This document shows, in pieces, positions 33,641 through 42,073 of a stretch of DNA of 64,000 nucleotides. The DNA is taken from assembly GCA_020634455.1 (NCBI GenBank), contig JACKBQ010000001.1, positions 2,480,001 to 2,544,000 on the forward strand. The letters run 5' to 3'. Position 1 is the first letter of the stretch. Every line of letters starts with the position of its first letter. The translations under genes were made by a program, and so were the position numbers. Origin of the DNA: Ardenticatenaceae bacterium. Lineage in GTDB: Bacteria; Chloroflexota; Anaerolineae; Promineifilales; Promineifilaceae. The notes beneath the pieces are model-generated. The model made no database searches. It was not told the origin of the DNA and saw only the letters and a list, made by a program, of their open reading frames with translations.

Positions 33641-34630
33641 ATGAAAATGCGCATACTTTCCGCTCAGGATGTTCGTCGTGCCCTCCCAATGGTGGAAGCC
33701 ATTGAGGGCATGAAGCAAGCCTTTGCCCAGGTGTCCACCAGACAGGCCGAGGTGCCGCTGCGTGGCCGGGTGGATGTAGCTCCGCAGAGTGGCACCACCC
33801 TGGTAATGCCCGCCTTTTTGGCGCAAAGCGGCGACCTGGCTGTTAAGGTCGTCTCCGTTTTCCCCCACAACAAGCAGCGGGGAGAGCCAACCATTTATGC
33901 GGCCGTTTTGGTGCTGGATGCGGCAACGGGACGACCCTTGGCGCTGCTGGAAGGGGGCACCCTCACAGCCATCCGTACCGGCGCAGGGGCAGGTGCCGCA
34001 ACTGACTTACTGGCCCGCCCCGATGCCAGCGTAGTAGCGATTTTAGGCAGCGGCGTGCAGGCTCGCACCCAGCTGGAGGCGGTTTGCACCGTGCGCCAAA
34101 TTCGCGAGGTGCGCGTCTACAGCCCCACGCATGAACATGCCGTCATCTTTGCTCGTGAGATGCGCGGCGTTGGCCCTGTACCGGATACAATTCGGATCAT
34201 GAGTCGTGCGGAAACGGCCGTGCGCGATGCAGACATCATTTGTGCCGCCACCACCAGCCGCACACCTGTATTTCACAGCCAGGACGTGGCTCCCGGAACC
34301 CATATCAACGGTGTTGGCTCTTACATGCCCTCCATGCAAGAAGTAGATGCTGAAACGGTCAAACGGGCGCTCGTAGTGGTAGATGAACGCGAAGCCGCCT
34401 GGGAAGAAGCGGGCGATTTGATTCAGCCGCTGCAAGCCGGCCTTATTACCGAGGCTCATATTCATGCCGAGCTGGGTGAGATTGTGGCTGGCATCAAGCC
34501 TGGGCGCACCAGTCCAGAGCAGATCACCTTCTTCAAATCCGTGGGCAACGCCGCGCAGGATGCTATCTCTGGTCGCATCGCCTTGCAAAATGCAATAAAG
34601 AACAATCTTGGCACAGAAGCCAATCTTTGA
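33641..34630 (+). CDS. Ornithine cyclodeaminase / mu-crystallin family enzyme
   Basis: A 329-residue NAD(P)-dependent enzyme. The N-terminal dimerisation/substrate part contains P-L-R-G-R and K-V-V-S-V-F-P. The Rossmann domain begins with A-I-L-G-S-G-V-Q-A-R (about residues 130-140) and has A-T-T-S-R-T-P-V-F. Family members deaminate ornithine or act as alanine dehydrogenase or imine reductase, and this sequence does not settle which. AAAGGAG precedes the ATG; 12 bp after the binding-protein gene, so amino-acid uptake and breakdown may be co-expressed. Confidence 0.88.
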   Translation: MKMRILSAQDVRRALPMVEAIEGMKQAFAQVSTRQAEVPLRGRVDVAPQSGTTLVMPAFLAQSGDLAVKVVSVFPHNKQRGEPTIYAAVLVLDAATGRPLALLEGGTLTAIRTGAGAGAATDLLARPDASVVAILGSGVQARTQLEAVCTVRQIREVRVYSPTHEHAVIFAREMRGVGPVPDTIRIMSRAETAVRDADIICAATTSRTPVFHSQDVAPGTHINGVGSYMPSMQEVDAETVKRALVVVDEREAAWEEAGDLIQPLQAGLITEAHIHAELGEIVAGIKPGRTSPEQITFFKSVGNAAQDAISGRIALQNAIKNNLGTEANL

Positions 34631-34836
34631 TTTAGTTCATTTGCATGTGTTTTGAGTATTCTTGCGGACTGGCAGTGTACGGCCGTTTCCATCTATAACC
34701 TAACGCGATAAGCCAGCCGTAGCCAATAGGTCTCGTACCCTGCTGGCAAAATCCAGATACAATAATAACAAAACCATCTGTCCAGAATAATTCACCACTC
34801 AATAGCAAATATAACCCGGATAAAGAACCTATACCC

Positions 34837-36480
34837 ATGTCTAGCACGGTTGAGAAACTTATTGCCGAATATGATGACTTTTATTCTACAGAAGAAAAAG
34901 TTGATGCACTCAACACAATTGCCTGGGAATTACGCGATAACGATCTGAAGCGTGGCCTTAACTTTGCCAAAAAAGCCCAACACTTAGCTGAAGAAATTGG
35001 TTATCACAAAGGGGTGGCGGACAGTTTAATTTCCCAAAGCCAATACATCTTTTCCGATTTTATAGCAGCCCTTAACAACGGATACCAAGCCCTAACAATT
35101 TATGAAAGACTGGAGGATATCAAAGGGCAAAGCCGTGCTTTGTACACGCTATGTTGGGCACATTGGTTTGCCGATAATTTTGTAGAAGCAATTGAGTTTG
35201 GCCAAAAGGCGCAAAAATTAGCCCAAGAAATAAAAGATATTGCCTTAGAAGCAGATATTCTCAACAATCTAGGATTAGCATACAAACGAGCCGGAAACTT
35301 TGACCTTGGCTACACAGTTTATAGACAGTCATTAGAGTTGTACCACGAAGCAGGGGATAGCATGAGGGAGGGCAAAGTGCTTATAAACATGGCCTTAGCG
35401 TACGGATTAGAAGGTAAATTTGATCGCGCTTTGGATTGTGTTCATGAGCGAATGAAAGTGCATAGTGAAAATCCATTAGTTGATGGGTATATGTTTCTTG
35501 CTTTGGGCCAGGCATATGTGGGGAAAAAACAGCATGAACAAGCGCTTCACAACCTGAACCGCGCTCTTGATATTGCCCGTACCTATGATTTGGAGCAGCT
35601 ATCACAAACAGCACTTCACACATTGGGTCAACTTTATATTGAACAAAACAAGCCCGTTTTAGCCACCTCATATTTTCAACGTGCTTTGGATCAGGCTGTA
35701 AAAATAGAGAGTAGCCTCAGCAAATATCGTTGTCATGAACTTTTGTCACAGATTTATGAAGCCCAAGGCGATTACTTGCAAGCGCTTGATCATTACAAAA
35801 AGTTTCATGAAATAAAAGAATCCCTTTTTAATGAAAAAAGTGTTGGAAGACTTCAATTTTTGCAAATTTACCACGATGCCGAAATTGCTCGTAGGGAAGC
35901 CGAAATTCATCAATTACGCAATGTGGAACTTGAACAAGAAATTTCAGAAAGAAAAAGTCTGGAAGCCAAGCTTTATATTCAGGCCACAACGGACGAACTC
36001 ACATCCGTTTCAAATAGACGCCATTTTTTGAATTTAGCTGAAATTGAAATGAAGCAGGCACTCAAGCAGCAACAACCTTTATCTTTGGCCTTAATTGACA
36101 TAGACGAGTTCAAGCATATTAATGATACGTATGGCCATGCAATAGGGGACCAGGTTTTGGTTGCGGTTGCCAAAATTTGTGGCGAAAAAATTCGGGACTT
36201 TGATGTTTTTGCTCGCCTGGGCGGTGACGAATTTGTGATTCTATTACCTAATACCGATAGTGAACAGGCATTGCGCGTTGTCGAAAGCGTTCATCTTGCA
36301 CTGACCAGGAATCAAATATCGTTATTTCAAGCCACACTTACTATTTCGGTTAGCTTTGGGGTAGCAACCTTAATTAGCCAAAACTATTCATTTGAAAACC
36401 TTCTGGCTGTTGCAGATCAGGCGCTGTACCAGGCAAAAGAAGCAGGGCGAAATTGTATCTCTGTGGAAATTCTAAATTAG
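34837..36480 (+). CDS. TPR-GGDEF diguanylate cyclase
   Basis: A 547-residue cytoplasmic protein. About ten TPR-like helical hairpins (about residues 5-345), a coiled coil (about 350-385) and a GGDEF domain (about 390-545). The active site G-G-D-E-F (462-466) is intact. R-D-F-D five residues upstream is a canonical I-site (R-x-x-D) for product inhibition. It should make c-di-GMP in response to a partner bound by the TPRs. The gene is more AT-rich than its neighbours and has no ACGGCCGT, suggesting transfer or a different mutational history. The upstream 206-bp spacer has an ACGGCCGT near 34677 but no clear promoter. It overlaps the convergent kinase gene by 4 bp. Confidence 0.92.
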   Translation: MSSTVEKLIAEYDDFYSTEEKVDALNTIAWELRDNDLKRGLNFAKKAQHLAEEIGYHKGVADSLISQSQYIFSDFIAALNNGYQALTIYERLEDIKGQSRALYTLCWAHWFADNFVEAIEFGQKAQKLAQEIKDIALEADILNNLGLAYKRAGNFDLGYTVYRQSLELYHEAGDSMREGKVLINMALAYGLEGKFDRALDCVHERMKVHSENPLVDGYMFLALGQAYVGKKQHEQALHNLNRALDIARTYDLEQLSQTALHTLGQLYIEQNKPVLATSYFQRALDQAVKIESSLSKYRCHELLSQIYEAQGDYLQALDHYKKFHEIKESLFNEKSVGRLQFLQIYHDAEIARREAEIHQLRNVELEQEISERKSLEAKLYIQATTDELTSVSNRRHFLNLAEIEMKQALKQQQPLSLALIDIDEFKHINDTYGHAIGDQVLVAVAKICGEKIRDFDVFARLGGDEFVILLPNTDSEQALRVVESVHLALTRNQISLFQATLTISVSFGVATLISQNYSFENLLAVADQALYQAKEAGRNCISVEILN

Positions 36481-37991
36481 GTGAGGGGGAGCTTGAAGGT
36501 GAAGGTGCTGCCGACGTTTTCTTCGCTCTGGACGTTGATTTCGCCGTCGTGGGCTTCGATGAGGCTTTTAACGATGGCCAGGCCGAGACCGGTGCCGATT
36601 GCCAGATGGCGGTGACCCTTGACGCGACTGTATCGGTCGAAAATATGTGGCAGTTCGTCGGCGGGGATGCCGTAGCCGTTGTCTTCTACCTGGAATATAG
36701 CGAAACGGCCGTCTACCACCGTCCGCACCGAAACCAACCCGCTCTCTGGCGTATATTTTAGCGCATTAGAAATCAGATTCAGGATAACGCGCCGCATTTT
36801 GCTCATATCGGCCGTTACCATGATAGGCGAGGGGATTTGATCGTAGTTGAGGGTGATGTTTTTCTCCAGCGCCTGCGTCTCCAGAGATTCGGTTGTGTTT
36901 TTCACGAGCAGCGCCAGATCAAAGTTAGACGATTCCAGCAAAATGGGGACGCCCGATTGCAGCTTTTCTAGCTCCAGAATGTTGTTCACAATTTCCAGCA
37001 AGGTATCCTGACTGTTCAGAATTACCTTGGCAATCTTGGTTTGCTGTTCGCGGGTAAGCTCCCGGTCGCGCATAATGCTGCCGTAGCCGCGAATGCTGGT
37101 TAGCGGCGTACGCATGTCGTGGGTTAGCACTGCCAGGAAAGAATCTTTTTCTTTGTGCAGCGCTTCTAGCTTATGGTTGGCATCTGCCAGCGCCTGGGTG
37201 CGGACGGTTACCATCTCTTCCAGCTTTTCCATCTGCTTTTTGGCATTGTTTACCGTTACGCGGAAGGAGTAGGCAGAAAGGACAATGGGTAGCACGAAGA
37301 TGGCCAGCCCCAGGAAGCCAAACTGCGCTACTGCCAGCATAATCAACCCGCCACCGATGCTCATGACCAAAACGTTCATGGGAATGGCCCAGCGGTTTTC
37401 GCGGAAAACCTCTTTGGGGCGCACGCCATTGGCCAGGTAAATGATGATGGAGAGCAGCCAGAAGTTGACCTGATCGCCAACAATAGCGCCGACAAGCCAG
37501 GGAATTGCTTCGATGACAAAACTGCCGGTGCCTAACAAATTGCGAATCCAGGCAAAGACAAGCCCCCCCAACAAAATCGAGATGCCATGAATGCCGCCAT
37601 TGACACCCAAACGTTCAAACTCGTGGTTCCAATCGCGGTCTTTGGGACGTAAACTCAGCAGCCAAAGACCCAGTTCGGCGATGGCCGCGGCCATCCCGGC
37701 GGCAACGGGGCCGTACAGCCCCACAACGGCAAAGCTAATAGCGCCACTGACGGAAACGCTCACGTTGCCGCCAACCAGGTAGGTCATGGTGCTTTGCGTG
37801 GCAATAGCAAAAAAGAGTAGGAGCAGCAGAATGGAGGGGTTTTCGTATTCAGGGAAGAGCAGCAGGCCCATAATGACAATGACCAGGCCAAAAAATGAAA
37901 GCAAGCCGGAGTAGATTTGCCGCCGATTGGGCAATCGTTCTCTCCAGCCGAGTTTATTCTTTTCGTTCCTTTCATCAATTGCAGCGCTCAT
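36477..37991 (-). CDS. Membrane sensor histidine kinase
   Basis: A 504-residue kinase. About seven or eight helices (residues 25-245) form a MASE-like membrane sensor without a large extracellular domain. A coiled coil (250-285) leads to the HisKA dimerisation domain with H291 in L-T-H-D-M-R-T-P-L-T-S-I, then the ATPase domain: N-L-I-S-N-A-L-K-Y (N box), D-N-G-Y-G-I-P (G1) and G-T-G-L-G-L-A-I-V (G2). No receiver domain and no response regulator gene nearby, so it is an orphan kinase. Its stop overlaps that of the diguanylate cyclase gene, implying antisense interference between them. Confidence 0.92.
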   Translation of the reverse strand: MSAAIDERNEKNKLGWRERLPNRRQIYSGLLSFFGLVIVIMGLLLFPEYENPSILLLLLFFAIATQSTMTYLVGGNVSVSVSGAISFAVVGLYGPVAAGMAAAIAELGLWLLSLRPKDRDWNHEFERLGVNGGIHGISILLGGLVFAWIRNLLGTGSFVIEAIPWLVGAIVGDQVNFWLLSIIIYLANGVRPKEVFRENRWAIPMNVLVMSIGGGLIMLAVAQFGFLGLAIFVLPIVLSAYSFRVTVNNAKKQMEKLEEMVTVRTQALADANHKLEALHKEKDSFLAVLTHDMRTPLTSIRGYGSIMRDRELTREQQTKIAKVILNSQDTLLEIVNNILELEKLQSGVPILLESSNFDLALLVKNTTESLETQALEKNITLNYDQIPSPIMVTADMSKMRRVILNLISNALKYTPESGLVSVRTVVDGRFAIFQVEDNGYGIPADELPHIFDRYSRVKGHRHLAIGTGLGLAIVKSLIEAHDGEINVQSEENVGSTFTFKLPLT

Positions 37992-38103
37992 TTGTCAACT
38001 ACTGTAAATGATTTTTGGGGGAGATGACATAGGAGATCATGGGGAACGGCCGTATCCCATTCATAAACAAGCAGTGAATTTCAAAATCTGGACTGACCCA
38101 ATG

Positions 38104-38136
38104 GACAGGTGTCACAATTGTTGGTACAACTATAAT
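38104..38136 (+). promoter_or_regulatory. Putative sodN control region
   Basis: A perfect -10 TATAAT (38131-38136) without a standard -35. In its place, GACAGGTGTCAC (38104-38115) is present; the same 12-mer lies before the regulator gene at 60839-60850. A GTTGGTACAAC dyad (38120-38130) fills the spacer. This suggests activator or repressor control. Confidence 0.4.
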
Positions 38137-38195
38137 TAGTTCAACAAATCGTTTCTTTAACTTACACTTTAACTGACTAAGAAGGAGCAATAGCT

Positions 38196-38666
38196 ATGAA
38201 AAATCTAAAAACAATGATTAATGACTGGTTCCCGGCGGAAGAAGTAAATGCCCACTGTGATGGCCCCTGCGGTGTTTATGATCCGGCCGATGCCCGCATT
38301 AAAGCAGAAGCTGTCCTTTCCATGACCAAGAAAATCCTGGCTCTTTCCCCACCAAAGGACGGTGATGCGGCTGCCTGGGCTGCTTATCTGAACACAATGT
38401 CCCGCTACATTGCCATCAAAGAAGAACAGGCCCACAAAGCCAAACAAGAGCTGTTGGTGCTCTGGACAGATTACTTCAAGCCCGTTCACCTGGAAAAATA
38501 CCCAGACCTACACGACACTTTCTGGCAGGCGGCCAAACTATGCTCCGCTTGTAAGGTTGAGGTAAATCTGGAACACGCGCAAGAGCTCATGGCCGTAGTC
38601 GAAAAAATCCACGGCATCTTCTGGGCGACCAAAGGGCGTGACATTACCTATTACACTGCCAGCTAA
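38196..38666 (+). CDS. sodN: Nickel superoxide dismutase
   Basis: A 156-residue precursor. The Ni-hook H20-C-D-G-P-C-G-V-Y (H-C-x-x-P-C-G-x-Y) is intact; Ni binds the new N-terminal His, Cys21 and Cys25 after removal of residues 1-19. The rest is the four-helix bundle of NiSOD. It dismutates superoxide in the cytoplasm. The maturation protease gene follows at 38729. AAGGAG precedes the ATG. NiSOD genes are often repressed or induced by nickel through Nur; no clear Nur box was identified. Confidence 0.95.
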   Translation: MKNLKTMINDWFPAEEVNAHCDGPCGVYDPADARIKAEAVLSMTKKILALSPPKDGDAAAWAAYLNTMSRYIAIKEEQAHKAKQELLVLWTDYFKPVHLEKYPDLHDTFWQAAKLCSACKVEVNLEHAQELMAVVEKIHGIFWATKGRDITYYTAS

Positions 38667-38688
38667 CATTTTTGCAGATGTCTTGAAA

Positions 38689-38720
38689 CGCCAACCACAT
38701 ACGCCGGTTGGCGTTTTTTT
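38689..38720 (+). terminator. Terminator between sodN and sodX
   Basis: An 8-bp stem CGCCAACC (38689-38696) / GGTTGGCG (38706-38713) with a 9-nt loop and seven T. It should lower expression of the protease relative to the dismutase. Confidence 0.8.
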
Positions 38721-38728
38721 ATTTACTG

Positions 38729-39085
38729 ATGTTTGAACCATTGCCAGAAGCCTCTGTTTTTGCTTTTCTGAAGACGCTGTTACCGCGTTGGCAGCGCCGT
38801 CGGGTGAACGGCCGTTCCATGCACCCCACCCTTGCTGAAAAAGATACCGTTTTGATAGACATGGCCGTTTACCGCCAAACCCCGCCCCAAATTGGCCACA
38901 TTGTTCTGGCCCAGCACCCGTTTGAACCAGGAAACAAGATGATTAAACGCATAACGGCCGTTACCCCGGACGGCCGTTATTTCCTGCAAGGCGACAATCC
39001 AGACAGCCTGGGCACGACAGACAGCCGCAGCTTTGGCGCACTACCTACCAACCAGATTTTAGGCCGGGTTACCCACCGTTTTTAG
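38729..39085 (+). CDS. sodX: NiSOD maturation protease (S26 family)
   Basis: About 118 residues, signal-peptidase-like. Catalytic Ser in G-R-S-M-H-P-T-L, catalytic Lys in M-I-K-R-I, and G-D-N-P-D-S near the end match the S26 fold. It lacks a clear membrane anchor, as expected for the cytoplasmic protease that trims NiSOD to expose the Ni-binding His. The frame opens at 38708 inside the terminator stem; the ATG at 38729 is used. No SD is visible, so translation may be weak. Two ACGGCCGT copies lie 16 bp apart near 38953-38976. Confidence 0.9.
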   Translation: MFEPLPEASVFAFLKTLLPRWQRRRVNGRSMHPTLAEKDTVLIDMAVYRQTPPQIGHIVLAQHPFEPGNKMIKRITAVTPDGRYFLQGDNPDSLGTTDSRSFGALPTNQILGRVTHRF

Positions 39086-39155
39086 GGCCAGAAGCGTTCC
39101 CTTTTCCGCAAATATTGCTTGGGGGAACGGCCGTTTTTCACAACCATAAAAAGAA

Positions 39156-39184
39156 TTGACAAAGCAGATTAGTGTGGCTAGAAT
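39156..39184 (+). promoter_or_regulatory. Sigma70-type promoter of the ferredoxin gene
   Basis: TTGACA (39156-39161), 17 bp, TAGAAT (39179-39184). Leader of about 175 nt, containing an imperfect AATCGG/CCGATTA hairpin (about 39295-39328) related to other spacer repeats here. Confidence 0.75.
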
Positions 39185-39368
39185 GAACCCATTGACCTCC
39201 CGTCAATAAAGCATAAAGAAATTAGCTCCACACTGTCCAAATCGAGTATTCAAAGATCGTCATTTGGGCTATCATAAAGCGTAGTCGGCAGTCAATCGGA
39301 GATAATTTCCAAAACAATTGCCGATTACACCAAACAAACAACCTTCTGACCAAGCAAGGAGAGGATTT

Positions 39369-39776
39369 ATGACCCATATTGTGACCCGTTTATGTTTGCG
39401 CGACACCGCTTGCGTAGATGTATGCCCGGTAGAATGTATGGTTTTAGGGAAACCAGAAGCAGAATGGCCCTGGCTCTACATTGACCCCGACACCTGCATT
39501 GATTGCGGTGCCTGCGTACCTGAATGCCCCTACGAAGCCATCTTCCCTGAAGAAGAAGTACCGTTCGATTACGAGGCTCCCGCTGGCGTTTGGATTGCCA
39601 ACACCAAAGCACTTTTGCCGGGTGGCGCTGCCTTTGAAGGCGAAGTGGATGGACATCAGGTTAAACTGCTGAATGCCAAACAGCTCTCCGGTGGCGAAAT
39701 TCTTGATCTCACCGAAGATATTCCGGCAAATTACGATTTTTACTCTGAAGGACCAGGTTACGACGCCCTGGATTAA
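39369..39776 (+). CDS. Two-cluster ferredoxin
   Basis: A 135-residue electron carrier. The first half has C-x5-C-x3-C-x3-C (C-L-R-D-T-A-C-V-D-V-C-P-V-E-C); the second has C-x2-C-x2-C-x3-C-P (C-I-D-C-G-A-C-V-P-E-C-P). This is a bacterial 7Fe/8Fe-type layout, extended by an acidic C-terminal tail of about 65 residues. It would shuttle low-potential electrons in the cytoplasm; the partner is unknown. AAGGAGAGG before the ATG at 39369 fixes the start over an earlier ATG at 39318. Confidence 0.88.
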   Translation: MTHIVTRLCLRDTACVDVCPVECMVLGKPEAEWPWLYIDPDTCIDCGACVPECPYEAIFPEEEVPFDYEAPAGVWIANTKALLPGGAAFEGEVDGHQVKLLNAKQLSGGEILDLTEDIPANYDFYSEGPGYDALD

Positions 39777-39821
39777 TGCCAAACAATTGAGACCTACCGC
39801 GAAGCAGTAGGCCTTACTTTT

Positions 39822-39877
39822 AAAAAGCCGAATTAGTCTCTGGCGCGTAACGGCAACGGTGGCTAATTCGGTTTTTT
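39822..39877 (+). terminator. Terminator after the ferredoxin gene
   Basis: CCGAATTAG (39828-39836) pairs with CTAATTCGG (39863-39871), extended by A-T pairs and followed by six T. A weaker CCTAC/GTAGG hairpin lies just before it (about 39793-39811). Confidence 0.75.
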
Positions 39878-39907
39878 GTTTTTATCCCACCAATAAAAGA
39901 GGACAAA

Positions 39908-41341
39908 ATGAGTGACTACCGCGTGGAAAAAGATTCATTAGGCGATGTGCATGTACCCGCCAATGCATACTGGGGCGCTCAAACCCAACGCGCTATCCAC
40001 AACTTCCCCATCACCGGTTTAAAACCGTACCCGGCCTTTGTCTGGTCAATGGCCACCATCAAACGTGCTGCTGCCGAAGTCAATTCTGATCTTGGGCTGT
40101 TTCAGGACAAAGAAATTGATGGCAAGGTTGTATCTGGCGATGCAATGGCTCAGGCCATCATGATGGCGGCCGATGAAGTGATAGACGGCCGTTTTGCCGA
40201 TCAGTTCGTTGTAGACCCCATCCAGGCCGGGGCAGGCACCAGCCACAACATGAATATCAACGAAGTGATCTCGAATCGTGCCAACGAGCACCTTGGCTTT
40301 GGTCTGGATGCAGCCAAAAAACCTGTCAATCCAAACGACCATGTGAACATGGCCCAATCTACCAACGACACCATCCCCACCGCTATCCGGCTGGGCTGCC
40401 TGTGGCGGCTGGATGAGCTGCTGGCCAGCCTGAAAAACCTGGCCGATTCGCTAAATGGCAAGGCTGCCGAATTTGACGACGTGGTGAAAAGCGGCCGTAC
40501 CCATCTGCAAGACGCCGTACCCGTACGCCTCGGGCAGGAATTTGGCGCTTATGCCCGCGCCGTTGAACGCGACCGGGAAAAAATTGCCCAGGCTGCTGAC
40601 GGCCTGCGCCGTTTAGGCATCGGTGGCACCGCCACTGGCACTGGCCTCAACGCCCATACCGAATACCATCGCCGCATGGTGGCCACCCTGGGCCGCCTCA
40701 CTGGTCTGGAACTGCACGAATCAGACAACTTGTTTGAATCCATGCAAAGCCTGGGCGACGCCGTGCATTTTAGCGGGGCGCTGCGCACCCTGGCCCAAGA
40801 CCTCACCCGCATTGCCAACGATTTCCGTCTGCTATCTTCTGGCCCAAGCACGGGCCTGGATGAGATTCGCCTGCCCGCCGTGCAGCCCGGCTCCTCCATC
40901 ATGCCCGGCAAGGTGAACCCGGTGCTGGCTGAAATGCTGAACATGGCGATGTTCCAGGTGATGGGCAACGACCTGACGGTGATGATGTGTGGTCAGGCTG
41001 GCCAGATGGAACTGAACGTGATGATGCCAGTGATGGCCTATAACTTGTTCCAAAGCATGGATGTGATCATCAATTCCGTAAATGCCTTCACCGAAAAATG
41101 CGTCATTGGCGTTAAGGCAAACCGCGAAAAAGCGTCTGGCTGGCTGGCCAAGAACGCCATTTTGGTAACCGCGCTCAACCCGGTGATTGGCTACCTGAAG
41201 GGTGCTGAAGTGGCCAAAGAAGCGATGGCTACTAACCGCACCGTGCGCGAAGTGGTCATTGAGAAGGGCTACCTAGACGGGGAAGAGGCGGATCGACTGC
41301 TCGACGTGCGCGCCCTCACTGACGGCGGCATTCAGAAGTAA
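39908..41341 (+). CDS. fumC: Class II fumarate hydratase (fumarase/aspartase family)
   Basis: A 477-residue lyase. The family signature G-S-S-I-M-P-G-K-V-N-P is present, with T-N-D-T-I-P-T-A and G-R-T-H-L-Q-D-A-V-P. The N-terminal G-A-Q-T-Q-R-A...N-F-P-I is typical of fumarase rather than aspartase, so reversible hydration of fumarate to malate is likely; aspartate ammonia-lyase is the alternative. Cytoplasmic tetramer. AGAGGA precedes the ATG. No other TCA gene is adjacent. Confidence 0.87.
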   Translation: MSDYRVEKDSLGDVHVPANAYWGAQTQRAIHNFPITGLKPYPAFVWSMATIKRAAAEVNSDLGLFQDKEIDGKVVSGDAMAQAIMMAADEVIDGRFADQFVVDPIQAGAGTSHNMNINEVISNRANEHLGFGLDAAKKPVNPNDHVNMAQSTNDTIPTAIRLGCLWRLDELLASLKNLADSLNGKAAEFDDVVKSGRTHLQDAVPVRLGQEFGAYARAVERDREKIAQAADGLRRLGIGGTATGTGLNAHTEYHRRMVATLGRLTGLELHESDNLFESMQSLGDAVHFSGALRTLAQDLTRIANDFRLLSSGPSTGLDEIRLPAVQPGSSIMPGKVNPVLAEMLNMAMFQVMGNDLTVMMCGQAGQMELNVMMPVMAYNLFQSMDVIINSVNAFTEKCVIGVKANREKASGWLAKNAILVTALNPVIGYLKGAEVAKEAMATNRTVREVVIEKGYLDGEEADRLLDVRALTDGGIQK

Positions 41342-41352
41342 CGGCCTTAGTT

Positions 41353-41417
41353 AAGTGCTTGGCACGGAGCAAACGGTTTGGGTTTGTTCACTATCTTACG
41401 CTCCGTGCCTGGCACTT
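41353..41417. repeat. Inverted repeat AAGTGCTTGGCACGGAGC
   Basis: 18-nt arms (41353-41370 and 41400-41417) match with two mismatches around a 29-nt loop. The wording (GTGCCTGGCACTT) is that of a dispersed intergenic hairpin. It ends 8 bp before the JAMM gene. Confidence 0.65.
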
Positions 41418-41425
41418 TCACGACC

Positions 41426-41827
41426 ATGTTTGTTATTGAACGGCCGTTTCTCAACCAAATTCTCAATCATCTGCAAGATTGCTACCCGGAGGAAGGGTGT
41501 GGGTTGGTGGCTGGAGATGAGATGGGGCGGGTAACGGCCGTTTACCCCATCGAAAACAGCCTGCGCAGCCCCACCGCCTTCCAAATGAACCCCCAGCAGC
41601 AGCTCCAAACCATGCTGGCGCTAGAAGCCAACGGCTGGCAGCTGTTAGCCATCTACCACTCCCACCCCCACGGCCCAGAAACCCCATCCGTCACTGATGT
41701 TCAGCAAGCCTACTATCCAGACGCATTGAGCATGATTGTGTCTCTGGCAAACCAGGTAACCCCCACTGTGCGGCTTTTCCAAATAGCAAAATCAATCGTT
41801 ATTGAAAAAAAGATAAAGGTTGTGTAA
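41426..41827 (+). CDS. JAMM/MPN metalloprotease-like protein
   Basis: 133 residues. A complete JAMM zinc site: E23 (E-E-G-C-G), H78-S-H80-P-H-G-P, S88 and D91. Prokaryotic JAMM proteins act as isopeptidases that process ubiquitin-like or sulfur-carrier proteins (for example cysteine biosynthesis Mec+ types); no ThiS/MoaD or E1-like partner is present here. The frame opens at 41378 inside the inverted repeat, so the ATG at 41426 is used. No SD is visible. Confidence 0.85.
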   Translation: MFVIERPFLNQILNHLQDCYPEEGCGLVAGDEMGRVTAVYPIENSLRSPTAFQMNPQQQLQTMLALEANGWQLLAIYHSHPHGPETPSVTDVQQAYYPDALSMIVSLANQVTPTVRLFQIAKSIVIEKKIKVV

Positions 41828-42073
41828 CCATCTGCCTGAAATTGTGTTTAATCATTTGGCAATTCCCGGCTTAGAATCTACCCAAAAAGCCAAAGAGGGA
41901 AAAGAGGATTTTGAGAATTGAAACTTCGCCTCAATACACTCTGCGCTCTTTGTGCCTAATAATTGGATTGATATTAAATGCAAAACGTAATCGCATTGCT
42001 TGGCACAAACTGGCATTTCCCATGTGCCAAGTTCACGAGGCCGACAGCACAAAATCGGAGAGGAACCTAAAAG

